This document shows positions 26,312 to 37,481 of a stretch of DNA of 64,000 nucleotides, one piece after another. Both the position numbers and the translations under genes were made by a program. Within the stretch, counting starts at the first letter, position 1, and each line of letters starts with the position of its first letter. Source of the DNA: Sinomonas atrocyanea (lineage in GTDB: Bacteria > Actinomycetota > Actinomycetes > Actinomycetales > Micrococcaceae); the NCBI RefSeq assembly GCF_030812675.1, contig NZ_JAUSTE010000003.1, forward strand, positions 124,001-188,000, written 5' to 3'. The notes under the pieces were generated by a model that worked only from the letters and a program-made list of their open reading frames with translations, was not told where the DNA came from and made no database searches.

Positions 26312-28192
26312 TCAGCCTCTGACGGCGGCCGTCCCCACTGCGGGGGCGGCCGCCGTTGCCGTCGGCCGGCCTCCACGGATGGCCCGCAGGGCATTGAGGA
26401 TGGTCGCGAGGTCCACAAGCTCCTGCAGCAGGGCCCCGACGACCGGCGGCAGGAGGCCGGTGAGGGCGACGGCCATGAGGCCCACGCTCAGGGCGATGCC
26501 GAGCCAGATGGACTGGAGCGCCACCCGCACCGTCCGCTGGGAGATCTCCATGGCGTCCGCGGCCCGGGAGATGTCGTCGACGAGCACGACGGCGTCCGCG
26601 GACTCGCTGGCCGCGGTCGAGCCGCGGGCGCCCATGGCGATCCCCACGTCGGCCGCGGCGAGGACCGGAGCGTCGTTGACGCCGTCGCCGACCATGAGCA
26701 CGGGCCGCGGCTCGGCCGCCCGCACGATCTCGACCTTGTCGAGGGGAAGGAGCTCCGGACGCACGTCTGTGACGCCGAGGTGCGAGGCGATGCTGTGGGC
26801 GGTGGAGGCGCCGTCGCCCGTGAGCATGACCGTGTGCCGCGCGCCCAGGGCCGCGAGGCGGGCTAGGGTGGCGCGGGCCTCGGGCCGCGGGAGATCCCTG
26901 AGCACGACCACACCGGCGAAGGCGCCGTCGACCGCCACGTAGACGGCCAGCTCGCCCGGTTCGAGCGGGGGCTCGGCGAGCTGGCGGCCCGTCTCGGCGC
27001 CCACGAAGGCCCGTTTGCCGACCAGCACCCGCTGGCCGGCGATCTCGGCGAGCACACCGTTCGTCGCGGCCTCCTCGGCCCCACCGCCCGGGAGGAGGTC
27101 CACCCCCTGCGCCACGGCGGCCTCGACCACGGAGGCGGCGAGCGCGTGGGTCGAGTACTGCTCGGCGGAGGCCGTGAGCGTGAGGAGCTGCTCGGCGTCG
27201 AACCCGCGCTCGGGCCGGACCGCGACGAGCTCGGGCCGCCCGCGGGTGAGCGTGCCGGTCTTGTCGAAGGCCGCGGTCTTCACGCGGGAGAGCAGCTCGA
27301 GCACCGCACCGCCCTTGACGATCACGCCGTGCTTCGCGGCCCGGCTCATCCCGCCCATGAACGCCACGGGGGCGGCGATGAGCAGCGGGCACGGGGTGGC
27401 GACCACGAGCACCTCCGCGAAGCGGCGCGGGTCCCCGGAGACCCACCACCCGACCGCGGCGAGGGCGAGGGAGAACAGCGTGAAGGGGACGGCGTAGCGG
27501 TCCGCGAGCCGCACCACCGGCGCCCGGCTCGCGGCCGCCTCGCGGACGAGCGCCACGATCTGGGAGAACTGGCTGTCCGCTGCGGTTGCGCTCGCGCGGA
27601 GCATGGCCGCAGCGGTGCCGTTGATCGAGCCCGAGAGGACGGGCTCCCCCGCCAGCCGGTCCACCGGAAGGCTCTCGCCGGTGAGCGAGGACTCGTCGAA
27701 GGTCGCCGCGGGGGACTCCAGGACGCCGTCCACCGGCACCACTTCGGCCGGACGCACCACGAGCAGGTCCCCGGGCCCGACCTCCTCGAGCACCACGTCC
27801 TCCACGGTCCCGTCCGGCGCCTGCCGGTGGGCGACCCTGGGCGCCCGGTCAAGCAGGGCGGTGAGCTCGCGCTTGGCCCTCCCGGCGGCGTAGTCCTCGA
27901 GGGCCTCGCCGCCGGAGAGCATGAGCACGATGATCACGGCGGCGATGTACTCGCCCACGAGCAGCGTCGCCACGATGGCCGTGACGGCAAGGATGTCGAG
28001 GCCGAAGTGGCCGTGGAGGATCTCCCGGACCATCTTGATGAGCGTCCAGGCCCCCACCGCGGCGGCGAACACGCTCGCCGTGATGAGGGCGGCATCCCGC
28101 TGCCCGAGCCCGGCGAGGGCTAGAGCGGCCGCCAGGACGACGAGGCCAGCGACGACGATCGGATACCTGCGGGCCGTACGGAGGATCCCCAT
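26312..28192 (-). CDS. P1B-type metal-transporting ATPase with TPC motif
   Basis: A 626-residue heavy-metal P-type ATPase: two N-terminal helix pairs, actuator TGES (171-174), transmembrane metal site TPCP (266-269), phosphorylation site DKTGT with Asp310, HP-containing domain and GDGVNDAP hinge, and two C-terminal helices. There is no N-terminal metal-binding domain. A TPC motif in place of CPC or SPC is typical of the poorly known P1B-5 group linked to Ni/Fe export, but the C-terminal hemerythrin-like domain of that group is absent. ATG 28192 has GGAGG upstream. The last codons overlap a terminator for the convergent sugar operon. Confidence 0.92.
   Translation of the reverse strand: MGILRTARRYPIVVAGLVVLAAALALAGLGQRDAALITASVFAAAVGAWTLIKMVREILHGHFGLDILAVTAIVATLLVGEYIAAVIIVLMLSGGEALEDYAAGRAKRELTALLDRAPRVAHRQAPDGTVEDVVLEEVGPGDLLVVRPAEVVPVDGVLESPAATFDESSLTGESLPVDRLAGEPVLSGSINGTAAAMLRASATAADSQFSQIVALVREAAASRAPVVRLADRYAVPFTLFSLALAAVGWWVSGDPRRFAEVLVVATPCPLLIAAPVAFMGGMSRAAKHGVIVKGGAVLELLSRVKTAAFDKTGTLTRGRPELVAVRPERGFDAEQLLTLTASAEQYSTHALAASVVEAAVAQGVDLLPGGGAEEAATNGVLAEIAGQRVLVGKRAFVGAETGRQLAEPPLEPGELAVYVAVDGAFAGVVVLRDLPRPEARATLARLAALGARHTVMLTGDGASTAHSIASHLGVTDVRPELLPLDKVEIVRAAEPRPVLMVGDGVNDAPVLAAADVGIAMGARGSTAASESADAVVLVDDISRAADAMEISQRTVRVALQSIWLGIALSVGLMAVALTGLLPPVVGALLQELVDLATILNALRAIRGGRPTATAAAPAVGTAAVRG
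26322..26356. terminator. Terminator of the sugar ABC operon inside the ATPase 3' end
   Basis: ACGGCGGCCGTCCCC (26322-26336) pairs with GGGGGCGGCCGCCGT (26342-26356), with one G-U pair and a 5-nt loop. It starts 22 bp after the binding-protein stop and is translated on the other strand as the Ala-rich tail of the P-type ATPase. Confidence 0.75.
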
Positions 28193-28315
28193 GGACCGAT
28201 CCTCCCGCCCGCTGTGGCGGCCGTCCAGCAAGGCAGGGCTTCCCGGAGGCATCGCGCAGCCCGCACTGCGTGGTCGCGCCCGCTGTCCTGGCGCGGGCCG
28301 TGGAAGGATGGGCGC

Positions 28316-29389
28316 ATGACACGTCACATCCAGCGGCCGTGGCTGTCGCTGCAGCCCACGGACGATCCGCTCGAGCCGACCGGCCGCACGGTGCGGTGGG
28401 GCGTGGTGGCGACGGGCGGCATCGCCCGGACCGTCGCGCGGGACCTCGCGCTCCTTCCGGACGCGGCGCTGCACGCCGTCAGCTCCCGGGCCCACGAGCG
28501 TGCGCTCGCCTACGCGCGCGAGTTCGGCGCCTCGCGCGCGTACTCGGACGAGGGGGCACGGCCCGGCTACGTCCAGCTGGTCGAGGACCCGGACGTCGAC
28601 GTCGTCTACGTGGCCACGCCGCACGGGCAGCACTACGAGGTGGCCCGCGCCGCCCTCGAGGCCGGGAAGAACGTGCTGGTCGAGAAGGCCTTCACCGTCA
28701 ACGCCCAGGAGGCGCAGGAGCTCGTGGGCCTGGCCGAGGCGAAGGGCCTGTTCCTGATGGAGGCCATGTGGAGCCGGTTCGTCCCCGGCATGCTCAGGGC
28801 CTTCGACATCATCGAGTCGGGAGAGATCGGCGAGGTGCAGTGGGTCTCGGCGGACCTCGGTTTTCCCGCGCCGAAGGATCCCACGAGCCGGCTGTGGGAC
28901 GTGCCGGCCGGCGGCGGAGCACTGCTCGACCTGACCGTCTACCCGCTCCTCTGGGCGCTCGGCGCCCTCGGCTACCCGGACTCCCTCACGGCCGTCGGAA
29001 AGCTCAACGATGCCGGGGTGGACGAGCAGAACGTGCTCACCCTCTCCTACTCGGACGGCCAGCTCGCATCGCTCATCTCCTCGCTCGTGGCCCACGGGCC
29101 GCGGACCGCGACCGTGGCCGGGACCGAGGGCGTCCTCACGAGCGTGGGGAGCGTCAACAACCCCACCGAGCTCGTGGTGCGGCGCGGGTGGGACCCTGCG
29201 CGCACCGAGAAGATCGAGATCGTGGGCCGCGGCTACGTGTACGAGCTGCGCGAGGTCGTGCGGTGCGTACAGCAGGGCGTCTCGGAGAGCCCGACCATGC
29301 CGTGGCGGCACATGGTGGACACGATGCGGCTCTTCGACGGGGTGCGCCGCCAGCTCGGCATCAGCTACCCGAACGACGAACGGGGCTGA
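28316..29389 (+). CDS. Gfo/Idh/MocA family oxidoreductase
   Basis: A 357-residue NAD(P)-dependent dehydrogenase. The Rossmann motif GVVATGGIARTVARDL (about residue 30), DVVYVATPHGQH and EKAFTVNA (the EKP-like motif, with the catalytic Lys) are conserved; the C-terminal domain is the alpha/beta sheet half typical of the family. Members act on sugars, inositols or dihydrodiols. The EKAF variant and WSRF segment resemble the dimeric dihydrodiol dehydrogenase/GFO subgroup. AAGGA precedes ATG 28316. It is divergent from the metal ATPase, without obvious functional link. Confidence 0.9.
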   Translation: MTRHIQRPWLSLQPTDDPLEPTGRTVRWGVVATGGIARTVARDLALLPDAALHAVSSRAHERALAYAREFGASRAYSDEGARPGYVQLVEDPDVDVVYVATPHGQHYEVARAALEAGKNVLVEKAFTVNAQEAQELVGLAEAKGLFLMEAMWSRFVPGMLRAFDIIESGEIGEVQWVSADLGFPAPKDPTSRLWDVPAGGGALLDLTVYPLLWALGALGYPDSLTAVGKLNDAGVDEQNVLTLSYSDGQLASLISSLVAHGPRTATVAGTEGVLTSVGSVNNPTELVVRRGWDPARTEKIEIVGRGYVYELREVVRCVQQGVSESPTMPWRHMVDTMRLFDGVRRQLGISYPNDERG

Positions 29390-29487
29390 AAACCTCGGTC
29401 CCGCATCTGGACCTGCGCCCCTCCCCTTCCTAGGATGGCCGCACAGCCCATCCGGGCCGCCGCCTGACTGGGGAGGAGGGCGAGGGG

Positions 29488-30450
29488 ATGCGCGACCATG
29501 CCGACTGGCGCACCGGAGCGCTTGCCCTCGTGCGCCACGCTGCGGCGGCCGCCGGACTCGGTCTGGGCTGGCTGCTCCTCTCCGGTGGCGCGGCAAGCGC
29601 CGCGGGCCTGCCGCCTGACCCTTCGGTCCTCAGCCCGTCCTCCGGCCCGGGCATCGTCGGGGCGCTCGCGCGCACGACGGCGCCACTCGCCTCGGACCCG
29701 ATCGGCACCGGCGCCGGGCCCGCCGCAGCAACCGCCTCCTCCGTGGCCTCCCAGGTCCGAGCGGTGCCGCAGGCCGTCGAGCCGCTCACCGATGGCCCGC
29801 TCGCGCCGCTCTCCCCCGTCCTCGCCCCCGTGGTGTCCGGGACCGCCGGTACCCTCGGCAGCGCCGTGGACAGCGCGGGCACCGCGGCACAGGCCGTCGC
29901 GGACGGGACGCGGGCCGTCCTGCCAGCACCCTTGGCCGGGACACCGGCGCCCGTCCTCTCCGCGCCTGTCATCTCTACGCCCGTCCCCTCCGCGCCCATC
30001 CTCTCTGCGGCTGTCGGGGCGCAGGCGGCCGAGACCCGGGAAGCGTCTGGCACCTCCTCCGGAGGGCAGGCGGCCGGAGCCGCCTCAGCGGCGTCCCGCC
30101 CGTTCCCGCAGGCGCCAGCCGCGGGCCGCGCGGGATCCTCGGCGGATGCGGTGCTGAGGTTCCTGGTCACCGGTCCGCTCGTGCCCGCGGCGCTCATGGC
30201 CGATGCCGCTCGGGCCGTTCTTCCCGACGTGCCGGCGCCTGGCTTCCCCACGCTTCCCGCCCTCCCGACGGCGGCGGGCTCCGCGGACGGGAGCCTCGTC
30301 GGATCCGGTGGAGCTGGCCCGGGCGCCGCGGCCCTCGCCGCCGCAGGCTTCGCGCTCGCCCTCGCCTGGCGAGCCGGCCCGCGCGTGCGTCCTCAGGCCG
30401 TGCCGCTCCCGCCGCTGCCGGCCTTCGATCCCGGTTCGACTCCCGACTAG
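29488..30450 (+). CDS. Exported Ala/Pro/Ser-rich low-complexity protein 1
   Basis: A 320-residue protein of no family I recognise. It has an N-terminal export signal (about residues 10-38, ending AASAAG), a long Ala/Pro/Ser/Gly-rich stretch with repeated APV-S-PV-style motifs (about 150-175), and a C-terminal hydrophobic segment (about 280-298) followed by a few basic residues. There is no LPXTG sortase motif. GGAGGAGGGCGAGGGG precedes the ATG. It is followed 81 bp later by a protein of the same build, so both are probably wall- or membrane-attached surface proteins. Confidence 0.7.
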   Translation: MRDHADWRTGALALVRHAAAAAGLGLGWLLLSGGAASAAGLPPDPSVLSPSSGPGIVGALARTTAPLASDPIGTGAGPAAATASSVASQVRAVPQAVEPLTDGPLAPLSPVLAPVVSGTAGTLGSAVDSAGTAAQAVADGTRAVLPAPLAGTPAPVLSAPVISTPVPSAPILSAAVGAQAAETREASGTSSGGQAAGAASAASRPFPQAPAAGRAGSSADAVLRFLVTGPLVPAALMADAARAVLPDVPAPGFPTLPALPTAAGSADGSLVGSGGAGPGAAALAAAGFALALAWRAGPRVRPQAVPLPPLPAFDPGSTPD

Positions 30451-30531
30451 GAGGGGATGAGTCTGCCCCCGTGCAGGCACATGCGTCCCAGGCGCGCAAC
30501 GCGCCATCGAATCGTTGTCAGGAGAACAACT

Positions 30532-31806
30532 GTGAATACCCTGCTGCGCCGGGCCATGCTCGGCACCGTGGTCGCGGGAGGCCTGCTGGGCCTCGGCCAT
30601 GCCGCCGCCAGTGCGGATGCGACCACCGTCACAACAGATCCCAGCGCGGTCGTCGCCGCGCCGACCGCGGTGACGGCCTCACCGCTCCCCGCAGTCACCG
30701 CGGTCACCGACCCGGTGCTGACCCTCAACGCACCCACGGCGGCGACCGTGGCCGGGACCGGCACCGGCGGCACCGCTGTTGCGAACCCGGTGCTCACACT
30801 CAACGCCCCCACCGGGGCGTCCGCCGGCACAGTCGTGAGCGATCCCGATGCCGGCAGCGGACCGAAGGGCGGCACCGCCGGCACCTCGACGCCCGCCGGG
30901 ACCTCGACGCCTGCCGGGACCGAGACGGGCGCCGGGGGCGCGGCCGCCGCGGTCACCGACCCGGCGCTGACCCTCGTCGCGCCGACCGGGGCGACTACGG
31001 GCGCCCTCGTGCGCGATTCCGACGCCGCGGCCGGGACGGGCGCGTCTGGCGGGGTCGCCGCGGTCACCGATCCCGTGCTGACCGCCGCCGCTCCCACGGG
31101 CGCCACGACCGGGCCCGTCCTCGCGGGCACTGGCCTCGGGGCCACTGGCCTCGGCGATCCGGCGCTGGGAGGAATCGGCGCCGCCACCGCCCCGCAGGTG
31201 TGCCTCGCGCTGCCCCTCGGAGTGAGTCTGGACGGCACAGCTGCGATGCTGCCCCAGGGCGGCTGCGGTGCCCCGGCCTCCGGGCCGGCCGCGGGTGCCC
31301 CCGGCAGCAGCTCCGGTCCGGGCACGGGCTCCGGGACGGGATCTGACACCGGCTCGGACACCGGCCCAGGCGCCGGGACAATGCCGGAGGCCGCCAACGG
31401 CCCGGTCGCGGACACCCTTCCCGGAGCCGCCCTGGGCCCCGTGGAGCCCGCAGTCCTCGGCGCTGCCGGGTGGAGCGGGATGCCCACCGGATGGGCCTTC
31501 GGCCACGGGCTCGCCGGCGTCGCCACCGCCTCGGGCACGGCCGGAGGGCCCGGGAACGGGTCGTCGGGCTCGGCCGGGACCGCTGCGTCCGCAGGCGGCG
31601 CTAGCTCGGCTTCCGGTCCGTACGCGGCACCCCGGGCCGCCCAGGCTCCGAGACTGTGCCCGGCGTCGCTCGCGCAGGACGCCGGTGACGGCCTGAGCCT
31701 CACCCTCGCGATGGCGCTCGCCGGCCTCGGCCTCCTGCTGGGCGCCGGCGCCGGCCTCGGGACGGGGCTCGTGGTGCGCCGACGCCCCGCGACCGCGTCG
31801 GCCTGA
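30532..31806 (+). CDS. Exported repeat protein 2 with VTDPxLTLxAPTGAT repeats
   Basis: A 424-residue protein with a signal peptide (cleavage near ASADA, residue 30), four to five degenerate repeats of the pattern VTDPVLTLNAPTGAT (starting near residues 34, 58, 84, 141 and 178), a central pair of cysteines (PQVCLALPLG and QGGCGAP), a Gly/Ser/Thr linker, a third cysteine segment (RLCPASL) and a C-terminal helix ending in RRR. GTG 30532 has AGGAG 7 nt upstream. The build suggests a surface or spore-coat-like structural protein; function unknown. Confidence 0.72.
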   Translation: MNTLLRRAMLGTVVAGGLLGLGHAAASADATTVTTDPSAVVAAPTAVTASPLPAVTAVTDPVLTLNAPTAATVAGTGTGGTAVANPVLTLNAPTGASAGTVVSDPDAGSGPKGGTAGTSTPAGTSTPAGTETGAGGAAAAVTDPALTLVAPTGATTGALVRDSDAAAGTGASGGVAAVTDPVLTAAAPTGATTGPVLAGTGLGATGLGDPALGGIGAATAPQVCLALPLGVSLDGTAAMLPQGGCGAPASGPAAGAPGSSSGPGTGSGTGSDTGSDTGPGAGTMPEAANGPVADTLPGAALGPVEPAVLGAAGWSGMPTGWAFGHGLAGVATASGTAGGPGNGSSGSAGTAASAGGASSASGPYAAPRAAQAPRLCPASLAQDAGDGLSLTLAMALAGLGLLLGAGAGLGTGLVVRRRPATASA

Positions 31807-31981
31807 TGCGTCCCCGGCGCCGGGCCGCGGCTGCCGTCCGGATCGGACGTGGTGAGTTGGGGCATCACGACCGATCCGGGCGCCGCGGTCCCGGCGCCGG
31901 CGGGCAGACGACGACGGCGCCCGCTCGCCCCGACGTGCCGGTGCACCTCGGGGCGGGGACGCCGCTGTCCGGACGGGAGCG

Positions 31982-32428
31982 TCAGGCCGCGATGCTGGCC
32001 CAGCGTCCGGCGGCGCGGCCGAAGAGCAGGCCGCTGGCCGAGAAGCGTCCCGGCCCCACGAGGGCCACGGCGGCCGAGCCCGCCGCGAGCACCAGCACGA
32101 GCTCCATGCCGCCCTTCTCGACGAACATGCCGGCGGAAACGTGCACGAGGAACAGCGCGCCCAGCATCTCGAGTGCCAGGAGGACGCCGGCAATCCGGGT
32201 CAGCACGCCCAGGACGAGCAGCGCACCGCCCACGAGCTCGAGGGTGGCGGCCACGGGAGCTGCGATCTGGGCCCCGGGGACGCCCATCTGCGCGAAGGCG
32301 CCCTGGGCGCCGGGGATCGTGAACTCGAAGAACTTCTGCCAGCCGTGGGCCAGGAAGACGGCGCCCAGGGCCACACGGAGGATCGTGCGGGCCGTGTCGG
32401 CGAGGACGGGGCTGTTGGCGGGTGCCAT
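31982..32428 (-). CDS. DoxX family membrane protein
   Basis: A 148-residue protein with four membrane segments and the DoxX signature HGWQKFFEF near residue 28. DoxX proteins associate with quinone, thiol or redox-stress pathways in actinobacteria (for example with SodA and SseA in mycobacteria). AAGGAG precedes ATG 32428. A 12-bp perfect dyad, TTGAAGCTTCAA, lies 64 bp upstream and is a likely repressor site, but no regulator gene is adjacent. Confidence 0.9.
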   Translation of the reverse strand: MAPANSPVLADTARTILRVALGAVFLAHGWQKFFEFTIPGAQGAFAQMGVPGAQIAAPVAATLELVGGALLVLGVLTRIAGVLLALEMLGALFLVHVSAGMFVEKGGMELVLVLAAGSAAVALVGPGRFSASGLLFGRAAGRWASIAA

Positions 32429-32491
32429 GGGGGCTCCTTGCTGTCGGTGGGGCATCGGCTTCGCGGTCGCCAGACAGGCGACCACATACGA

Positions 32492-32503
32492 TTGAAGCTT
32501 CAA
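32492..32503. promoter_or_regulatory. 12-bp perfect dyad upstream of doxX
   Basis: TTGAAGCTTCAA, AT-rich against its surroundings, 64 bp upstream of the DoxX start. The arrangement suits a MarR- or PadR-type repressor that would be encoded elsewhere. Confidence 0.55.
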
Positions 32504-32584
32504 CCATCATCCAGAGACAGGGGTCCGGTGTCAAAAAGCATGACGTCGGGCAAGCCGCCGGGGCCGCCGAGCGCCAGACGGCAA

Positions 32585-32634
32585 ACGGCGCCCCGCGCCG
32601 GAGGTGGTTGACCACCTCCGGCGCGGGGCGCCGT
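32585..32634. terminator. 24-bp perfect hairpin downstream of icd
   Basis: ACGGCGCCCCGCGCC... pairs with its full complement ending GGCGCGGGGCGCCGT (24 bp per arm, 2-nt centre). It lies 41 bp past the icd stop and ends in GCCGTCGTG. Confidence 0.85.
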
Positions 32635-32674
32635 CGTGACTGGCGGGACCGAGCCCGCCCGTGGGGCTGGGGCG

Positions 32675-34897
<2,223 letters not shown>

Positions 34898-35139
34898 GGG
34901 TGGGCGCCTCCTGCGGAGCTGGAGCAGACCGCGGCGCGGATGCGCGCATTTGCATGGGCCGCAGTGTGCGTGAGTGCTGCTATGTCAACGTCCTTAACTT
35001 ACCGGAGACAGAGCGCTGGCCCGATTCGTGACTGCCGGGGCACCCGGATCAGGCGCCTGGCGTGCCTAGACTGGCCCGGGGGGAAGGAGACGCGGGCCAC
35101 GTGCCCGCTGTCGATCAGCATCGATCCTCAGGGGAGAGC

Positions 35140-35394
35140 ATGGCACAGCATTCCGCGTCCGTCGGCGATCAGGACGAGTCGCCCGAGCCGGCGCTCGAGG
35201 AACTGGGCGCACTGGTCCTGCGGGTGTGGCGCGAGCCGGGCTCCGACCAGGGCCTGAGGGTGCGCATCCTCGCCTCGGAGGGCCAGAGCGAGCCCGCGAG
35301 CATGGCCGTGGTGGCCGGCCCGGACGCTGCCCTCGACGCCGTGCGGAAGTGGCTGGACGCGCGGCAGGGCCCGCCCGCGCCGCGGCGCCACTGA
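35140..35394 (+). CDS. Small conserved-looking acidic/basic protein, function unknown
   Basis: An 84-residue protein that I cannot assign. It has an acidic N terminus, a central beta-like segment (GALVLRVWREPGSDQGLRVR) and a C-terminal helix (DAALDAVRKWLDA) followed by a basic tail. GGGGAGAG directly precedes ATG 35140, and TAGACT at 35067-35072 is a plausible -10. It is divergent from icd across 242 bp, in which I see no other gene. Confidence 0.65.
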   Translation: MAQHSASVGDQDESPEPALEELGALVLRVWREPGSDQGLRVRILASEGQSEPASMAVVAGPDAALDAVRKWLDARQGPPAPRRH

Positions 35395-35404
35395 CCGCGC
35401 GCAC

Positions 35405-35567
35405 GACGCAGGACCGTCGGCGCAGGACCGTCGACGCAGGACCGTCGAGGCCGCCCGCGTACCCGGAACGGGGATTCGGCGACGAGATGCGCACCCGGAA
35501 CGGGGATTCGGCGACGAGATGCGCACCCGGAACGGGGATTCGGCGACGAGATGCGTACCCGGAACGG
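35405..35567. repeat. 14-bp tandem repeats followed by family A 32-bp repeats
   Basis: Three copies of a 14-bp unit (GCAGGACCGTCGRC type, 35405-35447) are followed by three full and one partial copy of a 32-bp unit starting ACCCGGAACGGGG at 35461, 35493, 35525 and 35557. The core CGACGAGATGCGYACCC is that of the family A repeats at 3669-3884. The array lies between convergent genes (35140-35394 and purH). Confidence 0.92.
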
Positions 35568-35654
35568 GAGGAGGGAGGCGGGGCCAGATGACCCGCCTCC
35601 CTCCCCGCTCCTTAGCTTCCTGGTTCCCTGGCTCCCTCCCGGGTGGGGTGGGCG

Positions 35655-37328
35655 TCAGTGGAAGAAGTGGCGCGCGCCCGTGAAGTACATCGAGATGCCG
35701 GCGGCCTTCGCCGCCTCGACGACCTCCTCGTCCCGGACGGACCCGCCGGGCTGGACCACGGCCTTGACCCCGGCATCGAGGAGGATCTGCAGCCCGTCGG
35801 CGAACGGGAAGAACGCATCCGACGCCGCGACGGCGCCGCGCGCGCGCTCCGGCGCCGACCCGGATCCGCCGGTGCCGGACGCGCCGCCGGCCGAGTCGAC
35901 GTCGGATGTCACCTCCACGCCGAGGGTGTTGGCGCGCTCCACCGCGAGGCGGCACGAGTCAACGCGGTTGACCTGGCCCATGCCGATGCCGACCGAGGCG
36001 CCGTCCTTGGCCAGCAGGATCGCGTTGGACTTCGCCGCGCGGGAGGCCCGCCAGGCGAAGGCGAGGTCGGCGAGGGTCGCCTCGTCGGCCGCCTCGCCCG
36101 CGGCGAGGGTCCAGCGGGCCGGGTCGTCGCCCTCGGCCGAGAACGTGTCGCTGACCTGGGCCAGCACGCCGCCGGAGATCTGCTTGATCTCGGTCGGGTA
36201 GCGGCCGTAGCCCTCGGGGAGGGCGAGGAGGCGGATGTTCTTCTTCTTCGAGAGGATCTCGACCGCCTCGGGCTCGAAGTCCGGCGCGATCACCACCTCG
36301 GTGAAGATGCCCGCCACGGTCTCGGCCATGCCGCGCGTCACCGTGCGGTTCGCCGCGATGACGCCGCCGAATGCGGAGACCGGGTCGCACGCGTGGGCCT
36401 TGCGGTGGGCGTCCGCGATCGGGTCCTCGGCCCCGGGGGTGGCGACGGCGATGCCGCACGGGTTCGCGTGCTTGACGACCGCGACGGCCGGCTCGTCGAA
36501 GTCGAAGGCGGCGCGCAGGGCGGCGTCGGCGTCGACGAAGTTGTTGTAGCTCATGGCCTTGCCGTGGAGCTGGTCCGCCTGGGCGATGCCTGCGGGGGCG
36601 GCCCGGTCCACGTAGAGCGCGGCCGGCTGGTGCGGGTTCTCGCCGTAGCGGAGCACCTCGGAGCGCTCGAGCGCGAGCCCGGCGTACGCGGGCCAGTGCA
36701 CCGCGCCGCTCTCGTCCTCGTCCGGGAACTGGCTCGCCGTCCACGTCGCCACGGCCGTGTCGTACGCCGCGGTGTGCGCGAACGCCTTCGCCGCCAGGCG
36801 GCGGCGCGTGCTCAGGTCGAAGCCGCCCGCCTTCGCGGCCGCCACGACGTCGCCGTAGGTACCCGGGTCCACCACGATGGCGACGGCGGCGTGGTTCTTC
36901 GCCGCCGAGCGCACCATCGCGGGGCCGCCGATGTCGATCTGCTCGACGACGTCGTCCATCGCCGCCCCGGAGGCGACCGTCTCCACGAACGGGTACAGGT
37001 TCACGACGACGAGGTCGAACGGCTCGATGTCCATGTCCTCGAGCGTCTGGACGTGGGCGGGCACGCGGCGGTCCGCGAGGATGCCGCCGTGGATGCGCGG
37101 GTGGAGGGTCTTGACGCGGCCGTCGAGCATCTCCGGCGAGCCGGTGACCTCCTCGACCTCCTGGACCGGGACGCCGGCGGCCGCGATCCGCTTCGCGGTC
37201 GACCCGGTCGAGACGATCCGCACGCCGGCCTCGGAGAGCCCGACGGCGAGCTCCTCGAGCCCCGTCTTGTCGTACACCGAGATCAGGGCTCGGCGGATGG
37301 GAACGCGGTCCAGCTGGGTCACAGGCAC
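35655..37328 (-). CDS. purH: Bifunctional AICAR transformylase / IMP cyclohydrolase
   Basis: A 557-residue enzyme for the last two steps of IMP synthesis. The N-terminal MGS-like domain (about residues 10-150, [39 protein letters not shown]) is the cyclohydrolase; the rest is the formyltransferase with [26 protein letters not shown] (catalytic Lys-His) and [11 protein letters not shown]. It consumes 10-formyl-THF; its substrate ZMP is the ligand of the riboswitch found upstream of glyA. GTG 37328 is the first start, GTG 37322 is possible. A Gly/Ser-rich insert (about 478-495) is unusual. Confidence 0.96.
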   Translation of the reverse strand: MPVTQLDRVPIRRALISVYDKTGLEELAVGLSEAGVRIVSTGSTAKRIAAAGVPVQEVEEVTGSPEMLDGRVKTLHPRIHGGILADRRVPAHVQTLEDMDIEPFDLVVVNLYPFVETVASGAAMDDVVEQIDIGGPAMVRSAAKNHAAVAIVVDPGTYGDVVAAAKAGGFDLSTRRRLAAKAFAHTAAYDTAVATWTASQFPDEDESGAVHWPAYAGLALERSEVLRYGENPHQPAALYVDRAAPAGIAQADQLHGKAMSYNNFVDADAALRAAFDFDEPAVAVVKHANPCGIAVATPGAEDPIADAHRKAHACDPVSAFGGVIAANRTVTRGMAETVAGIFTEVVIAPDFEPEAVEILSKKKNIRLLALPEGYGRYPTEIKQISGGVLAQVSDTFSAEGDDPARWTLAAGEAADEATLADLAFAWRASRAAKSNAILLAKDGASVGIGMGQVNRVDSCRLAVERANTLGVEVTSDVDSAGGASGTGGSGSAPERARGAVAASDAFFPFADGLQILLDAGVKAVVQPGGSVRDEEVVEAAKAAGISMYFTGARHFFH

Positions 37329-37481
37329 TCGTCTTTCTCGAAGCAGCAGCGGGGTGGGGTCGGCGCCATTCTACCGTCGCCGCCCCCGGCCGCCCCGGGC
37401 CGCGGTTGGTTGACGGAGGCCCCGTGCGGGGAAGGGTCTGGCGGGAAGCATCCCGTCACCCAGCGAGGAGGGAGGGCCGCC

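Noticed and set aside
28193-29596. N-terminal extension of the metal ATPase frame to 1094 codons
   Set aside because: The added part is antisense to the Gfo/Idh/MocA gene; the ATPase has a proper ATG with GGAGG at 28192.
29488-31806. Sortase-anchored or chaplin proteins
   Set aside because: No LPXTG-type motif and the cysteine spacing does not match chaplins, although the general build is similar.
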